Below are positions 54,152 to 64,000 of a stretch of DNA of 64,000 bases, in pieces; the stretch's first letter is position 1; each line of letters opens with the position of its first letter. The stretch is from AG-339-G14 sp902553315 (GTDB lineage Bacteria; Pseudomonadota; Gammaproteobacteria; Magnimaribacterales; AG-339-G14): assembly GCA_902553315.1 (NCBI GenBank), contig CACDKN010000003.1, forward strand, positions 62,001-126,000, given 5' to 3'. Position numbers and translations under genes: made by a program. A model generated the notes under the pieces. It was given only the letters and a program-made list of their open reading frames with translations, ran no database searches and was not told the DNA's origin.

Positions 54152-55834
54152 TTGAAAGAAATTATAAATAGCTCTGCTTCAAAGTATTCGCCATTCAAGA
54201 AGATTGAGTTGACCAATAGAAAATGGCCTGAGAATCAAATTACACATCCACCAATCTGGTGCAGTGTTGACTTAAGAGATGGGAATCAGGCATTAATAGA
54301 ACCTATGGGTATAGATAAAAAGTTAAGGTTTTTTTCTATGCTGGTAGAACTGGGATTTAAACAAATTGAAATCGGCTTCCCTTCTGCTTCCGAAACCGAA
54401 TTTAAATTTGTTCGGGAACTTGTAAGCCAAAATCTCATTCCAGATGATGTTCAAATTCAAGTTTTAACTCAATCAAGAGAGCACTTAATAGAAAAAACTT
54501 TTGAATCAGTTGCTGATTGTAAAAATGTGATACTGCATTTATATAATTCAACATCAACTCTTCAAAGAAAGGTAGTTTTCAATAAAGATAAAAAGGGGAT
54601 CACTAAAATAGCTACAGAAGGAGCAGCTTTAGTAAAGAAGTTATCAGAAGAAGCGACAAACACAAATTGGCAATTTCAATATAGCCCGGAAAGTTTTACG
54701 GGAACCGAATTGGAGTATGCTCTGGAAGTTTGCAACGAAGTAAATGAGATTTGGCAACCAACTAAAAATAAAAAATCAATCATGAACCTTCCGGCTACTG
54801 TTGAATTATCTACTCCGAATATATATGCAGATCAAATTGAATGGATGTCTGAAAACTTAAAAAATAGAGAAAGTATAATTTTGAGTCTACATCCACATAA
54901 TGATAGAGGAACTGCTGTTGCAGCTGCAGAGCTTGGTTTAATGGCAGGCGCAGACAGAATAGAAGGAACTTTATTTGGTAATGGGGAAAGAACTGGAAAT
55001 GTTGATATAGTCTCGTTGGCCTTAAATCAACTAACTCAAGGGGTTGATCCTAAACTTGATTTTTCTAACATAAATAAAATTATGAGAGAAGTTGAATATT
55101 GTAATCAGCTACCCGTCCATCCTAGACACCCTTATGCTGGAGACTTGGTTTTCACTGCATTTTCAGGTTCTCATCAAGATGCAATAAAGAAAGGTTTTGA
55201 TGCAATGAGAGAATCCAACGATCCCAAATGGGCGGTTCCTTACCTTCCAATAGATCCAGAAGATGTCGGAAGATCTTATGAGGCTGTAATAAGAATTAAT
55301 AGTCAATCAGGAAAAGGAGGGGTTGCATATTTGCTTGAAAAAGATCATGGTTTATCCTTGCCAAGAAGATTACAAATTGACTTCTCTAGAGTAATTCAAA
55401 AAATCACAGATTCTACGGGACAAGAAATTGAAGCAGGGGAGATTTGGCAAGTTTTCAAAAAGAACTATGTTGAATTAGGCGATGATATGAATTACTTAAG
55501 CCATAGTATCAATTCAAAGAGCTACCCTAATGGAGAAAATTTAGATTTATTAAAATTAAAAATTCATTACAAGAATAAAGAAATTTTAGTAGAGGGAGAA
55601 GGAAATGGGCCTATAGACGCATGCATTAAAGCTTTAAGTAAGTTACTTGGAATATCTCTTAAGATTTCAGATTACCAACAACATGCTATATCATCGGGTG
55701 CAGACGCTTCTGCAGCAGCTTATATTGAAATAACGATCGATAATAAAAGTTTTTGGGGAATTGGGATAAACTCAAACACAGTAGCTGCGTCCTTTGAAGC
55801 AATTATGAATGGTATAAAAAAATCTTTTAGCTAA
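54152..55834 (+). CDS. leuA: 2-isopropylmalate synthase, long form
   Basis: First committed enzyme of leucine synthesis, condensing acetyl-CoA and 2-ketoisovalerate. It has 560 residues of the class found in pseudomonads and actinobacteria: PPIWCSVDLRDGNQALIEPM, LSLHPHNDRGTAVAAAE and NGERTGNVDIVSLA in the barrel, then a C-terminal leucine-binding regulatory domain from about residue 430 (SGADASAAAYIE). The start is TTG at 54152; the N-terminus (NSSASKYSPF) aligns with relatives and no upstream ATG is available. The stop overlaps the tilS stop by 8 bases. Confidence 0.95.
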   Translation: MKEIINSSASKYSPFKKIELTNRKWPENQITHPPIWCSVDLRDGNQALIEPMGIDKKLRFFSMLVELGFKQIEIGFPSASETEFKFVRELVSQNLIPDDVQIQVLTQSREHLIEKTFESVADCKNVILHLYNSTSTLQRKVVFNKDKKGITKIATEGAALVKKLSEEATNTNWQFQYSPESFTGTELEYALEVCNEVNEIWQPTKNKKSIMNLPATVELSTPNIYADQIEWMSENLKNRESIILSLHPHNDRGTAVAAAELGLMAGADRIEGTLFGNGERTGNVDIVSLALNQLTQGVDPKLDFSNINKIMREVEYCNQLPVHPRHPYAGDLVFTAFSGSHQDAIKKGFDAMRESNDPKWAVPYLPIDPEDVGRSYEAVIRINSQSGKGGVAYLLEKDHGLSLPRRLQIDFSRVIQKITDSTGQEIEAGEIWQVFKKNYVELGDDMNYLSHSINSKSYPNGENLDLLKLKIHYKNKEILVEGEGNGPIDACIKALSKLLGISLKISDYQQHAISSGADASAAAYIEITIDNKSFWGIGINSNTVAASFEAIMNGIKKSFS

Positions 55835-56792
55835 CCTCAACTGACATCATTCCCTTTTTTATAATCAAGCAAACCTTATTTCCTTTATTTTTAGATCCCC
55901 AAATATGTTTAGGACAACTTGTCTTTTCTGAATGGATAAACTTATTTATTATTTCTTCTAAAACAGCACTATTCGGTAAATTGCATTTTTTATTTTCCAG
56001 CCAGCTAAGAAATAAAATTTTTTGAAAATTTACATCATATTTTTTCAACTCATTAATTTTAATATCTTCTCCTTTAACAATTTTAACTAACTCTTTCTTT
56101 GAAATTTCGGTTAAAAATTCGAATGAGTTTTTTTGGTTATCTATAGACCTAGAGATACTCTTTCTGTAATTTGGCCACCTCTCAGAAATTTTAGGAATCA
56201 CTATATTTCTCAAATAATTTCTATCGAAATCGTTATTGTTGTTTGAATCGTCCTCTACGAAACTTAAATTATTTTGGATGGCATTTTGAATAATTTCCTC
56301 TTTTGCAACTTTTAAAAATGGTCTTACTATAAATCCGTTTCCTAAATTACGTTTAAGCGGTATTGAAGAGGCGCCTTTCAAACCCGTGCCCCGGATCAAT
56401 CTAAAAAATAAGGTTTCTATTTGGTCGTCTAAGTGATGCCCCATAAATAATAGAGAAGTTTTATCAATAAGAATTTTTTGAAATATCTCGTATCTTCTCT
56501 CTCTCATCAAGGATTCCAAACTTGAACCTTTTAAATTTTTTGAATCCATCTGAAATGATTTGAAAGAAAAACCTTTTTTTTTACAAAAAATTTTACAATG
56601 TTCTTCCCAAGATTCTGAAGATTTAGAATATCCATGATTCACATGTACTGCTTCTACTTCAGAATTAAATTCATTGGCAGCCTTTCCAACTTCATTAAGT
56701 AAAACAGTAGAATCAACTCCTCCACTATATGCAACGAAACACTTCTTGCCTTTAATTAGATGTGGAGTAATTAGAGATTTTAGATTGAACAA
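55827..56792 (-). CDS. tilS: tRNA(Ile)-lysidine synthase
   Basis: Converts the wobble C of CAT tRNA-Ile2 to lysidine so that it reads AUA. It has 321 residues with the P-loop YSGGVDST (22-29), VNHGYS, MGHHLDDQIET and RLIRGTGLKG. The C-terminal domain is short compared with the 432-residue Escherichia form. The start is TTG at 56792, three bases after accA. Its presence implies a separate tRNA-Ile2 gene outside the window. Confidence 0.93.
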   Translation of the reverse strand: MFNLKSLITPHLIKGKKCFVAYSGGVDSTVLLNEVGKAANEFNSEVEAVHVNHGYSKSSESWEEHCKIFCKKKGFSFKSFQMDSKNLKGSSLESLMRERRYEIFQKILIDKTSLLFMGHHLDDQIETLFFRLIRGTGLKGASSIPLKRNLGNGFIVRPFLKVAKEEIIQNAIQNNLSFVEDDSNNNNDFDRNYLRNIVIPKISERWPNYRKSISRSIDNQKNSFEFLTEISKKELVKIVKGEDIKINELKKYDVNFQKILFLSWLENKKCNLPNSAVLEEIINKFIHSEKTSCPKHIWGSKNKGNKVCLIIKKGMMSVEVS

Positions 56793-56795
56793 GAT

Positions 56796-57740
56796 TTAAA
56801 CCAATCCATAGGACATAATTTTTTGATATCTTTGATTTAATATTTCCTCAATATCCTTGTCCTTAAGAGATTCTAAAGACTTCTCAATTGAATCAGAAAT
56901 AATATTACAAGCACCTTTTACGTCTCTATGTGCTCCTCCAAGAGGCTCACTTATAACCTCGTCTATGAGGCCAAAATTAATTAAATTTTCTGCATCAACT
57001 TTCATTGCTTTAGCGGCCTCATTTGCCTTGGATTTATCTCTCCAAACAATTGAAGCGCATGCTTCTGGAGAAGCAACCGCGTAGATGGAATATTCAAGCA
57101 TACAAATATGATCCCCTACTCCAATTGCAAGAGCTCCTCCCGATCCACCTTCTCCGGTGATAATAACAATAATAGGTGTTTTTAATTTTGCTAAAACGCT
57201 TAAATTTTTTGCAATCGCTTCACTCATTCCCCTTTCTTCACTTTCTATTCCTGGGTATGCTCCTGGCGTATCCACAAAGGTTATTAAAGGTAAATTAAAA
57301 TCTTCTGCTAGTTTCATTAACCTTTCAGCTTTTCTATAGCCCTCTGGCTGAGCCATACCAAAATTTCTCAAGATTTTATCATCCGTACTAGCACCTTTTT
57401 CGTGACCAATAAGAACAACTGGCATTTTTTTAAACATTGCCAACCCTCCAATTATGGCTCTATCATCGCCAAATGTTCTGTCGCCATGAAGCTCATCAAA
57501 GTTGGTAAAAATATTTTCTATGTAATCGGAAAAATGTGGTCTATGTGGATGCCTAGCTACTTGAACTTTCTGCCAAATGTCTAAGTTGTCATAAATATCT
57601 TTTGTAATAGATTCTATTTGATTACTAATTTTTGAAATTTCTTCCAAAACCTCGTTATCTTCTTTAGATGTTTTAAGGTTTTCGATTTTACTTTCTAAAT
57701 CACTAATTGGTTTTTCAAATTCTAAGTACGTATAAGCCAT
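56796..57740 (-). CDS. accA: Acetyl-CoA carboxylase carboxyltransferase subunit alpha
   Basis: Half of the carboxyltransferase that makes malonyl-CoA for fatty-acid synthesis. It has 314 residues, with the LEFEKPISDLESKI coiled start, RHPHRPHFSDYIENIF, GHEKGASTDDKI and the GEGGSGGALAIGVGD oxyanion region. It lies between dnaE and tilS as in Escherichia relatives. The ATG directly follows the dnaE stop with no gap. Confidence 0.97.
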   Translation of the reverse strand: MAYTYLEFEKPISDLESKIENLKTSKEDNEVLEEISKISNQIESITKDIYDNLDIWQKVQVARHPHRPHFSDYIENIFTNFDELHGDRTFGDDRAIIGGLAMFKKMPVVLIGHEKGASTDDKILRNFGMAQPEGYRKAERLMKLAEDFNLPLITFVDTPGAYPGIESEERGMSEAIAKNLSVLAKLKTPIIVIITGEGGSGGALAIGVGDHICMLEYSIYAVASPEACASIVWRDKSKANEAAKAMKVDAENLINFGLIDEVISEPLGGAHRDVKGACNIISDSIEKSLESLKDKDIEEILNQRYQKIMSYGLV

Positions 57741-60700
57741 TTACTGCCTCGAATAATAATGCAAATCAATATTTTTTATACCACAAGCCTTCTTCAGGGA
57801 CTCAAAATTATCATTAGTTAAAGAAATATTAAAGTTTTCTTTAAGTTCCATGCCAACTTTTCCATCCTTAGTGTGATAATTAATTTCAATGGGACATCCA
57901 TTAGGACTTTCTTCTTTAGAAAAATCTTGAAGTTGCTCTATCAATTGTTCTATTTTCTTTGTTTGATTTTCCGAAATGTTTATAGATAATTTTCTAGCAA
58001 ATTTTATTCTTAATTCTTCGAGGGTATTTAATTGAGTTACTCTCATTTTTTTTGATAAGCCAAATTCTTTGTTCTTTTTTCCATCTTCCTCAATGACCTC
58101 TCCGTCAGCAATAATTATTTCTTGGCCGTTAAAAGATAAGTTGGAAGCTTCTAAAACCTCTTGATTAATGATTAATTCGATCCTTCCGGAATTATCGTCT
58201 AGAGTTGCAAATACTATTGTTCCCCTTCGAGTTTGAATTCGATTATGAGAAATGATGACTCCGCTACATCTCTGATTATTATTACTTAATAAAAGATCCT
58301 TTATTTTTATTGGAGAGATTTTTTTTAATTCCCAGTAATTTTCCTCTACTGGGTGGTGTTGCAGATGATATCCCAGAGATTCAAATTCTAAAGTTGAAAG
58401 GCCAGATGAAGGGAAAGACTCTTTTAAGCTTGACTTACTTTCTACTGAAAATTCTTGAACTCCGAACATATCGGATTGGCCATTTTCTTTATTTTCTATT
58501 TCCTGTCTTGCTAACTTTAATATGTCTTCCATTTGATCCAATAGTTGAAATCTATCTATATTAAACACATCCATTGATCCACTTTTGATTAGGGGCTCGA
58601 TACACCTCTTATCAACTTTTGAAAGATCAACTCTAAAACAAAAGTCTTTAAGACTCTCGAAATCGCCTTTTTTTCTTTGTTCTATGATATTTTCTATAGC
58701 ATTTTCTCCAACTCCTTTTATCGATCCAAGGCCAAATAAAATAGTTTCTTCATTAAGAGAAATAAAATCTCTGAAACTTTTATTTATATTTGGAGGCTCT
58801 ATTTTTAATCCTAAAGAAGACGCATCATCAATCAAAACTTTAATTTTATCTGTATCGTCTAGTTCTGATGATAAAGCGGAAGCCATGAATTGAGATGGAT
58901 AATGAGATTTAAGCCATGCAGTCTGATAGGAAATTAAAGCATATGCTGCAGAATGAGATTTATTGAATCCGTACCCTGCAAAAGTTTCTATTTGATCCCA
59001 TAAATCTTCGGCTACTCTACTTATCTTTTGATTTTTTTTAGCCCCGTCAATAAAGGCTTGTCTTTGACTCTCCATTACTTCGGGAATCTTTTTTCCCATT
59101 GCCTTTCTCAAAATATCTGCCTGACCTAAGGTAAATTCCGAAAATTCTTGAGCCAATTGCATTACCTGTTCTTGATAAACAATTACTCCGTAAGTACTCT
59201 TTAAAATTTTCTCGATATTATGGTCTTTAGAGTAATCAATTTTTTCTATTCCATTTTTCCGATTTATATAAGTATCGACCATCTTCATTTCTAAAGGGCC
59301 AGGTCTATAAAGAGCAATCATCGCAATAATATCCTCAAAAGTGTTGGGTTTTAATTTGATGAGATACTCTCTCATACCTCGTGATTCCATTTGAAAAACT
59401 GCCGTGGTAATACCTTTCTGGAGCAACTCAAATACTCCTTTATCGTCTAGGTTAAGCTCGTCAAGATTAATTGGTTCTAACTTGATAGATTCTCTATATT
59501 TATTTATTTCAATCAGAGCTTTATTAATAACGGTTAAAGTTTTTAAACCTAAAAAATCAAATTTTTGTAGTCCTACTGCTTCAATATCTTCCATACTATA
59601 TTGGGTTGCATAACTTTGAGGAACGGATTCGTCATAAGTATCGGCATCTAAATACAAAGGAGAATAATCGTTAATTTTTGAAGGAGCTATAACTACCCCA
59701 GCAGCATGTTTTCCAACACTTCTAGCAGTACCTTCTAACTTAAGTGCCATATCAAATATTTCTGAAGCATCCTCATCTAATTTTAAAATCTGTTTTAATT
59801 CTTTATTTTCTTTGAGGGCCTTTTCCAGGGTCATTTCAGGACTAAAAGGAATTAATTTTGCAATTTTATCTCCGAGACTGTAGGACTTGCCTTGAGCTCT
59901 TGCAACATCTCTAACTACAGCCCTAGCTGCCATGGTCCCAAATGTGCAAATTTGTGCAACTGCTTGATTACCATACTTATTTGTAACATAGTCTATAACT
60001 TTCTCTCTTCCGTCTCTGCAAAAGTCAATATCAAAGTCAGGGTTACTTATTCTGTCCGGATTTAAGAAACGTTCAAATAATAAGTCGTATTTCATTGGGT
60101 CTAATCCAGTAATACCCAAAGAATAAGCAATTAAAGAGCCTGCTCCAGAGCCCCGTCCAGGTCCCACAGGAACCTGATTATTTCTAGCCCAATTGACAAA
60201 GTCAGCTACTATTAAAAAATATCCCTCATAGCCCATTTCTAAAATTGTCTCTAATTCGTAATTGAATCTTTGTAAATATACTGAAGGCAATTGATCAAAG
60301 TTTTTTAACTTCATTTTTTCCAAAATACCTTCTACTGCTAATTTCCTAAGGTAATCCGATTCTTTTAAATTATTAGGCGTTTCGAAATCAGGTAGAACAT
60401 AAACTCCCGTTTTTATTTCTAAATTACATTTCTTTGAAACTTCATAAGCATTTTCTATTGCTTCAGGAATATCAGCGAAGTCATGCAACATCTCTTCAGA
60501 AGACTTAAAATATTGAGCTTCTTTATAGTCTCTTTTTCTTCTTGGATCGCTTAGTACATATCCCGATTGGATACTTACTCTTGTCTCGTGAGATTCATAA
60601 TCATTTTCATTTAAAAATCTTACTCGATTTGAAGCGATTACAGGGATCTCTAAAGATTTTGATAAGTCTAAAAGAGCGCTATTGCACCTATTTTCACCTT

Positions 60701-61211
60701 CAAAACCTAATCTGGTAATTTCAAAGAAAAAATCTTCTTTAAAAATTTCTTTAAAAAATTTAGCTTGCTTCTCAGCTAGTTCAAATTTATCCGACAATAT
60801 GGAATCTGAAATTTGACTTCCTAAGCCCCCCGAAAACATTATGAGTCCTTCATAGTTATCCTTAAGAATTTTTGTATTAATTAAGCATTCTTTATTTTTT
60901 TTTCCTTTTGTATTCGCATGAGATATTAATCTCATCAAATTTTTATATCCTAGGTGATTTTTAACTAAGAATGTCAAATTGCCTCTAGAATTTTCTCCTT
61001 CTAAAATCATTTCTGAGCCACAAATTGGTTTTAACCCTTTCTTCCTCATACTTTCATAAAAATTAACAAACCCGAAAAGGTTAGAAGAATCCGTCAAAGC
61101 AACAGAATCAAATCCCAATTCTGAGCTTTTATTTGCCAAAGCTTCCATATTAATTAAACCGTCATTTATGGAAAATTCTGAGTGAAGACTTAGATGACAA
61201 AATTTATTCAT
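57741..61211 (-). CDS. dnaE: DNA polymerase III alpha subunit
   Basis: Replicative polymerase, 1156 residues. An N-terminal PHP domain (CHLSLHSEFSINDG), palm motif VGPGRGSGAGSL and catalytic Asp394 and Asp396 in NPDFDIDFC are visible, then the fingers (GYGFNKSHSAAYALISYQTAWLK, cited for its GYGFNKSHS core), a tandem HhH region, an OB fold (CSGVIISHNRI) and a C-terminal tau-binding tail. It overlaps rnhB by four bases. Confidence 0.98.
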   Translation of the reverse strand: MNKFCHLSLHSEFSINDGLINMEALANKSSELGFDSVALTDSSNLFGFVNFYESMRKKGLKPICGSEMILEGENSRGNLTFLVKNHLGYKNLMRLISHANTKGKKNKECLINTKILKDNYEGLIMFSGGLGSQISDSILSDKFELAEKQAKFFKEIFKEDFFFEITRLGFEGENRCNSALLDLSKSLEIPVIASNRVRFLNENDYESHETRVSIQSGYVLSDPRRKRDYKEAQYFKSSEEMLHDFADIPEAIENAYEVSKKCNLEIKTGVYVLPDFETPNNLKESDYLRKLAVEGILEKMKLKNFDQLPSVYLQRFNYELETILEMGYEGYFLIVADFVNWARNNQVPVGPGRGSGAGSLIAYSLGITGLDPMKYDLLFERFLNPDRISNPDFDIDFCRDGREKVIDYVTNKYGNQAVAQICTFGTMAARAVVRDVARAQGKSYSLGDKIAKLIPFSPEMTLEKALKENKELKQILKLDEDASEIFDMALKLEGTARSVGKHAAGVVIAPSKINDYSPLYLDADTYDESVPQSYATQYSMEDIEAVGLQKFDFLGLKTLTVINKALIEINKYRESIKLEPINLDELNLDDKGVFELLQKGITTAVFQMESRGMREYLIKLKPNTFEDIIAMIALYRPGPLEMKMVDTYINRKNGIEKIDYSKDHNIEKILKSTYGVIVYQEQVMQLAQEFSEFTLGQADILRKAMGKKIPEVMESQRQAFIDGAKKNQKISRVAEDLWDQIETFAGYGFNKSHSAAYALISYQTAWLKSHYPSQFMASALSSELDDTDKIKVLIDDASSLGLKIEPPNINKSFRDFISLNEETILFGLGSIKGVGENAIENIIEQRKKGDFESLKDFCFRVDLSKVDKRCIEPLIKSGSMDVFNIDRFQLLDQMEDILKLARQEIENKENGQSDMFGVQEFSVESKSSLKESFPSSGLSTLEFESLGYHLQHHPVEENYWELKKISPIKIKDLLLSNNNQRCSGVIISHNRIQTRRGTIVFATLDDNSGRIELIINQEVLEASNLSFNGQEIIIADGEVIEEDGKKNKEFGLSKKMRVTQLNTLEELRIKFARKLSINISENQTKKIEQLIEQLQDFSKEESPNGCPIEINYHTKDGKVGMELKENFNISLTNDNFESLKKACGIKNIDLHYYSRQ

Positions 61212-61768
61212 TTATATTTTTTTACAATTCCGAAACTTTTTCTATGTTCTTTTATTATTCCATATGAATTTATAGCGTCTATATGTTTTTTAGTTGCATA
61301 ACCCTTATGAGAGCCAAAAAAATATTTAGGATACTTACTGTCTAAAAGTAGCATTAATTCATCTCGGAAAACCTTTGCAATTATTGAAGCAGCCATGACT
61401 TCAGCTACTAAATTATCAGCTTTCACTAAAGTGCTTACAGGATGTTTTGAGTTTAAAGAATCCCTTCCATCTACAATTATTTCTCTTGGCAAGTGTTTTA
61501 GACCGGCCACAGCTTTTTCCATAGCAAGAATAGATGCATTTCTAATGTTAACTTTGTCAATTATCCTTGCAGAAACTGTAGCGATAGAAAAGGCATGAGC
61601 TTTTAGTTTTATTATGTTTGAAAGTTCAGTCCTTTTTTTTGGGGATAATTTTTTTGAGTCTGCTAACCCTTTTACGTTATTTTCACCAAGAATAACTGCT
61701 GCTGCAACAACTGGCCCTGCAAGACAGCCCCTTCCGACTTCGTCAACTCCGGCTAAAAACCTTTTCAA
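61208..61768 (-). CDS. rnhB: Ribonuclease HII
   Basis: Cleaves RNA in RNA-DNA hybrids and misincorporated ribonucleotides. It has 186 residues with the metal motif GVDEVGRGCLAGPVVAA (Asp9, Glu10), VDGRDS and VKADNLVAEVMAASI. The start is TTG at 61768 overlapping the lpxB stop (TTGA). The lpxB-rnhB-dnaE order is conserved in gammaproteobacteria. Confidence 0.96.
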   Translation of the reverse strand: MKRFLAGVDEVGRGCLAGPVVAAAVILGENNVKGLADSKKLSPKKRTELSNIIKLKAHAFSIATVSARIIDKVNIRNASILAMEKAVAGLKHLPREIIVDGRDSLNSKHPVSTLVKADNLVAEVMAASIIAKVFRDELMLLLDSKYPKYFFGSHKGYATKKHIDAINSYGIIKEHRKSFGIVKKYK

Positions 61769-62886
61769 TTTTTTTTTACAGAGTTGATTACATCGTAAAA
61801 TTTTGTTTTTTTTGAATTTATTAAAGAACTATGAATTTTCTTATAATCATTCAATAAGTCATGATGATCTTTATTCATTAAGGCCTCTAACTCACTAACA
61901 AGGTTTTTTTTAGTGACCTTTGTTTGTATAAGTTCCTCAACGATTTTTTTCTTTTTTAATATATTTGGTAAAGAAATAAATTCTGTCTTGATGAGTCTTG
62001 ATAAAATCATATAACTTAAAAAATTTGTTTTATAGATAACAATCATTGGAATTTTACAAAGTGCTGCCTCCAATGATGCTGTTCCAGAGGTTATGACAGC
62101 ATAATCACAAGCGCGAAGAATATTTCTAGAATTGCCATAATGGATCTCTAAATTCGAATTTCCTTTGATTTCTTTCTCCAAATTCAATTTTTTACTATCT
62201 TCGGTTAAAGCAAAGATAAATCGAAGCTTTGAATTTAATTTTAAATAATGATTTGAAAGTGAAGCTAAAACATTGAAGTGTCTGGTAACTTCAGATTTTC
62301 TACTACCAGGCATTAATACAACGTACTTGGAATTTTCATCTAGATTAAGTTTTTGTTTGTACTCCTTTCTATTTATTTCAAACTCAATTTTTTCTGCAAT
62401 GGGGTGACCAACAAAACTTGAATTAATGTTATGTTGACGTAAAATTTTTTTTTCAAAATCATATAAGCAAAAAATATGGTCTAAAAATTTAGAAAAACTT
62501 TTTATTCGATCTTCGCGCCAGGCCCAAAATTGAGGGCAAACATATTGAATTGTTGAGATGTCTATCTTTTTTTTTAATTTTTTAGATATTCCAAGATTAA
62601 AGGAAGGACTGTCTATCCCGATAAAAATATCTGGTTTTTGAGACTCAAAAAAACTTATTAACTGCTTTCTTCTTTTCAATATGGTCTTTAATGAGAGTAA
62701 AGGATCTATGATTCCCATTTTTGAAATTTCGTTAATTGGAAACAAGGATTCTAGTCCATCTTGTTTCATCCTTTCTCCGCCAATTCCTATAAATTCAATC
62801 TTGTCGTCATGAGCTTTAAGAGATCGCATTAAATCTGAGCCTAAAATATCACCTGATTCCTCTCCCGCTGATAAAGCTATTTTCAT
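61765..62886 (-). CDS. lpxB: Lipid-A-disaccharide synthase
   Basis: GT19 glycosyltransferase joining UDP-diacylglucosamine and lipid X. It has 373 residues: SAGEESGDILGSDLM at the start, PSFNLGISKKLKK, YVCPQFWAWREDRI and the donor-site LMPGSRKSEVTRH and TSGTASLEAAL. It follows lpxA after seven bases. The C-terminus is Lys-rich. Confidence 0.96.
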   Translation of the reverse strand: MKIALSAGEESGDILGSDLMRSLKAHDDKIEFIGIGGERMKQDGLESLFPINEISKMGIIDPLLSLKTILKRRKQLISFFESQKPDIFIGIDSPSFNLGISKKLKKKIDISTIQYVCPQFWAWREDRIKSFSKFLDHIFCLYDFEKKILRQHNINSSFVGHPIAEKIEFEINRKEYKQKLNLDENSKYVVLMPGSRKSEVTRHFNVLASLSNHYLKLNSKLRFIFALTEDSKKLNLEKEIKGNSNLEIHYGNSRNILRACDYAVITSGTASLEAALCKIPMIVIYKTNFLSYMILSRLIKTEFISLPNILKKKKIVEELIQTKVTKKNLVSELEALMNKDHHDLLNDYKKIHSSLINSKKTKFYDVINSVKKN

Positions 62887-62893
62887 TGCTAGC

Positions 62894-63664
62894 TTACCTA
62901 ACTATTCCTCTTTCAGAATTCTTTAAAGAATTAAGAAGAATTTTAATCTCAGGTAAGTGGCCAAAATTAGCTTCTATTTCTCTTTTTGAATTTTCTAATG
63001 TATTTTTTCTTAAATAAATAATTTTATAAGCTTCTTTAAGTGCGTGAGTACCCTCTTTATTAATATTGAGTCGAGAGATTCCAGTAACGTTAAGCCCTCT
63101 CGCTTTTGCGGTATTCCCGCTTACCCTGACAAAGGCTGGAATATCTTTCGACACTGCGCTTCCCATGGCAGAGAAGCTGTAAGCTCCAATATTACAAAAC
63201 TGATGAACTAAACTAAAACCGCCTAAAATCGCTCCTCTTTCTAATTTGACGCAACCAGCAATTGATGAATTGTTTACCAACACAACATCGTCTTCTACTA
63301 CACAATCATGAGCCACGTGTACATAAGCCATGAACAAGTTTCTTGAGCCAATCAGGGTTTTTGAGTTTTCTTGGATTGTGCCTCTATTTATTGTGACTCC
63401 TTCTCTAAAAATATTATCATCTCCAATTTCTAAAAAAGTTTTTTCTCCTTGATATTTTTTATCTTGTGGATCTCCTCCAATTGAAGCAAACGAAAAAACT
63501 TTATTATTTTTTCCTATAATTGTTGGGCCTTCTAGAACAGCATGAGAGCCTATATTTGAACCAGAATTAATTTCTACTTCAGGTCCAATAACTGCAAATG
63601 GACCGATGTTTACAGTGGTATCAAGTTTTGCTGATTTATGAACAATTGCAGATTTATGAATCAT
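62894..63664 (-). CDS. lpxA: UDP-N-acetylglucosamine acyltransferase
   Basis: First step of lipid A synthesis. From the ATG at 63664 it has 256 residues, starting MIHKSAIVHKSAKLD as in the family, with left-handed beta-helix hexapeptide repeats and the catalytic His in YVHVAHDCVVED. A start at 63685 would add seven residues and overlap fabZ more; the chosen ATG forms the compact TAATG junction with the fabZ stop. Confidence 0.97.
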   Translation of the reverse strand: MIHKSAIVHKSAKLDTTVNIGPFAVIGPEVEINSGSNIGSHAVLEGPTIIGKNNKVFSFASIGGDPQDKKYQGEKTFLEIGDDNIFREGVTINRGTIQENSKTLIGSRNLFMAYVHVAHDCVVEDDVVLVNNSSIAGCVKLERGAILGGFSLVHQFCNIGAYSFSAMGSAVSKDIPAFVRVSGNTAKARGLNVTGISRLNINKEGTHALKEAYKIIYLRKNTLENSKREIEANFGHLPEIKILLNSLKNSERGIVR

Positions 63665-64000
63665 TATTTTGGTCTGTCTGCACACAAAATTGTAGCTGAG
63701 CAGACGAATTCATCTTCTACAGAGGCCTTACATTCAAATTTCCAAATTCCTCTTTTGTCTGAAATTTTTGTTGATTCTAAAATTAATTTATCTCCAGGTA
63801 TTACAGGTCTTTTAAACCTTAAATTGTCTGCTCCGACAAAATAATACATTGAACCTTCATCCGGGGTTTTACTCATGGTTTTAAAACCCAATATGCCTGA
63901 AGCTTGAGCCATAGCCTCTAAAATTAAAACACCTGGAACCACACTCTTCTCAGGAAAGTGTCCTATGAAATAAGGCTCATTATTTGTTATGTTTTTATAA
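63664..64000 (-). CDS. fabZ: 3-hydroxyacyl-ACP dehydratase FabZ, N-terminus cut by window edge
   Basis: Hot-dog dehydratase of fatty-acid synthesis. The C-terminal 112 or so residues are visible; the start lies right of base 64000. The catalytic His in FIGHFPEKSVVPG and Glu in ILEAMAQASG are both present, then FVGADNLRFKRPVIPGDKL. The TAA overlaps the lpxA ATG. It is part of the conserved lpxD-fabZ-lpxA-lpxB-rnhB-dnaE-accA order. Confidence 0.96.
   Translation of the reverse strand, partial: YKNITNNEPYFIGHFPEKSVVPGVLILEAMAQASGILGFKTMSKTPDEGSMYYFVGADNLRFKRPVIPGDKLILESTKISDKRGIWKFECKASVEDEFVCSATILCADRPK

Noticed and set aside
63665..63685. Longer lpxA with start at 63685
   Set aside because: The family start MIHKSA coincides with the TAATG junction at 63664.

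Overview
The window is a tightly packed, clearly AT-rich stretch of a gammaproteobacterial chromosome with almost no intergenic DNA. No gap is longer than about 135 bases, and no insertion sequences, prophage or CRISPR arrays were seen. The gene content (LPS transport and lipid A genes, MreBCD, MaoC with an acyl-CoA ligase, many overlapping genes) and the strong compaction suggest a streamlined marine gammaproteobacterium of the SAR86 type. That taxonomic call is inference, not proof.

Layout. 1-12842 is an abbreviated version of one pseudomonad-like neighbourhood: hisD-hisG-murA-mlaC on the minus strand, then kdsD-lptC-lptB-(mini RpoN)-mgtE on plus, mreD-mreC-mreB on minus and gatC-gatA-gatB on plus. 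12832-17631 (minus) holds a MaoC hydratase, an acyl-CoA ligase, a MoeB/ThiF-like protein, prmC and prfA. 17661-22491 (plus) holds lolB-ispE-tRNA-Gln-prs-rplY-pth-ychF-tRNA-Met. 22495-41102 (minus) is an 18.6-kb colinear block: carA-carB-greA-rlmE-ftsH-folP-glmM-tpiA-secG-tRNA-Leu-tRNA-fMet-rimP-nusA-infB-rbfA-truB-rpsO-pnp. 41235-44503 (plus) is map-dapC-dapD and an RDD protein. lptF-lptG (minus) diverge from pepA-holC-valS and a membrane-anchored cold-shock protein (plus). Then come a GNAT, an aldo/keto reductase, rimI and a small HolD-like protein (minus), leuA (plus), and tilS-accA-dnaE-rnhB-lpxB-lpxA-fabZ (minus, fabZ running off the right edge).

Together these genes cover envelope building (murA, Lpt, LpxA/B, Mla, Mre, FabZ, AccA), translation and ribosome maturation, and histidine, leucine, lysine/DAP and carbamoyl-phosphate synthesis. 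The most striking observation is a 79-residue stand-alone remnant of sigma-54 carrying little more than the RpoN box. It sits exactly where rpoN belongs. Hpf, ptsN, rapZ and ptsO are missing from the same locus, and glnD is missing between map and dapC. Other notable points are a carA leader with a hairpin plus U8 tract overlapped by a 27-codon reading frame, convergent genes that overlap stop to stop with no room for terminators, repeated TTGA stop-start junctions, and an ispE gene that ends inside tRNA-Gln.
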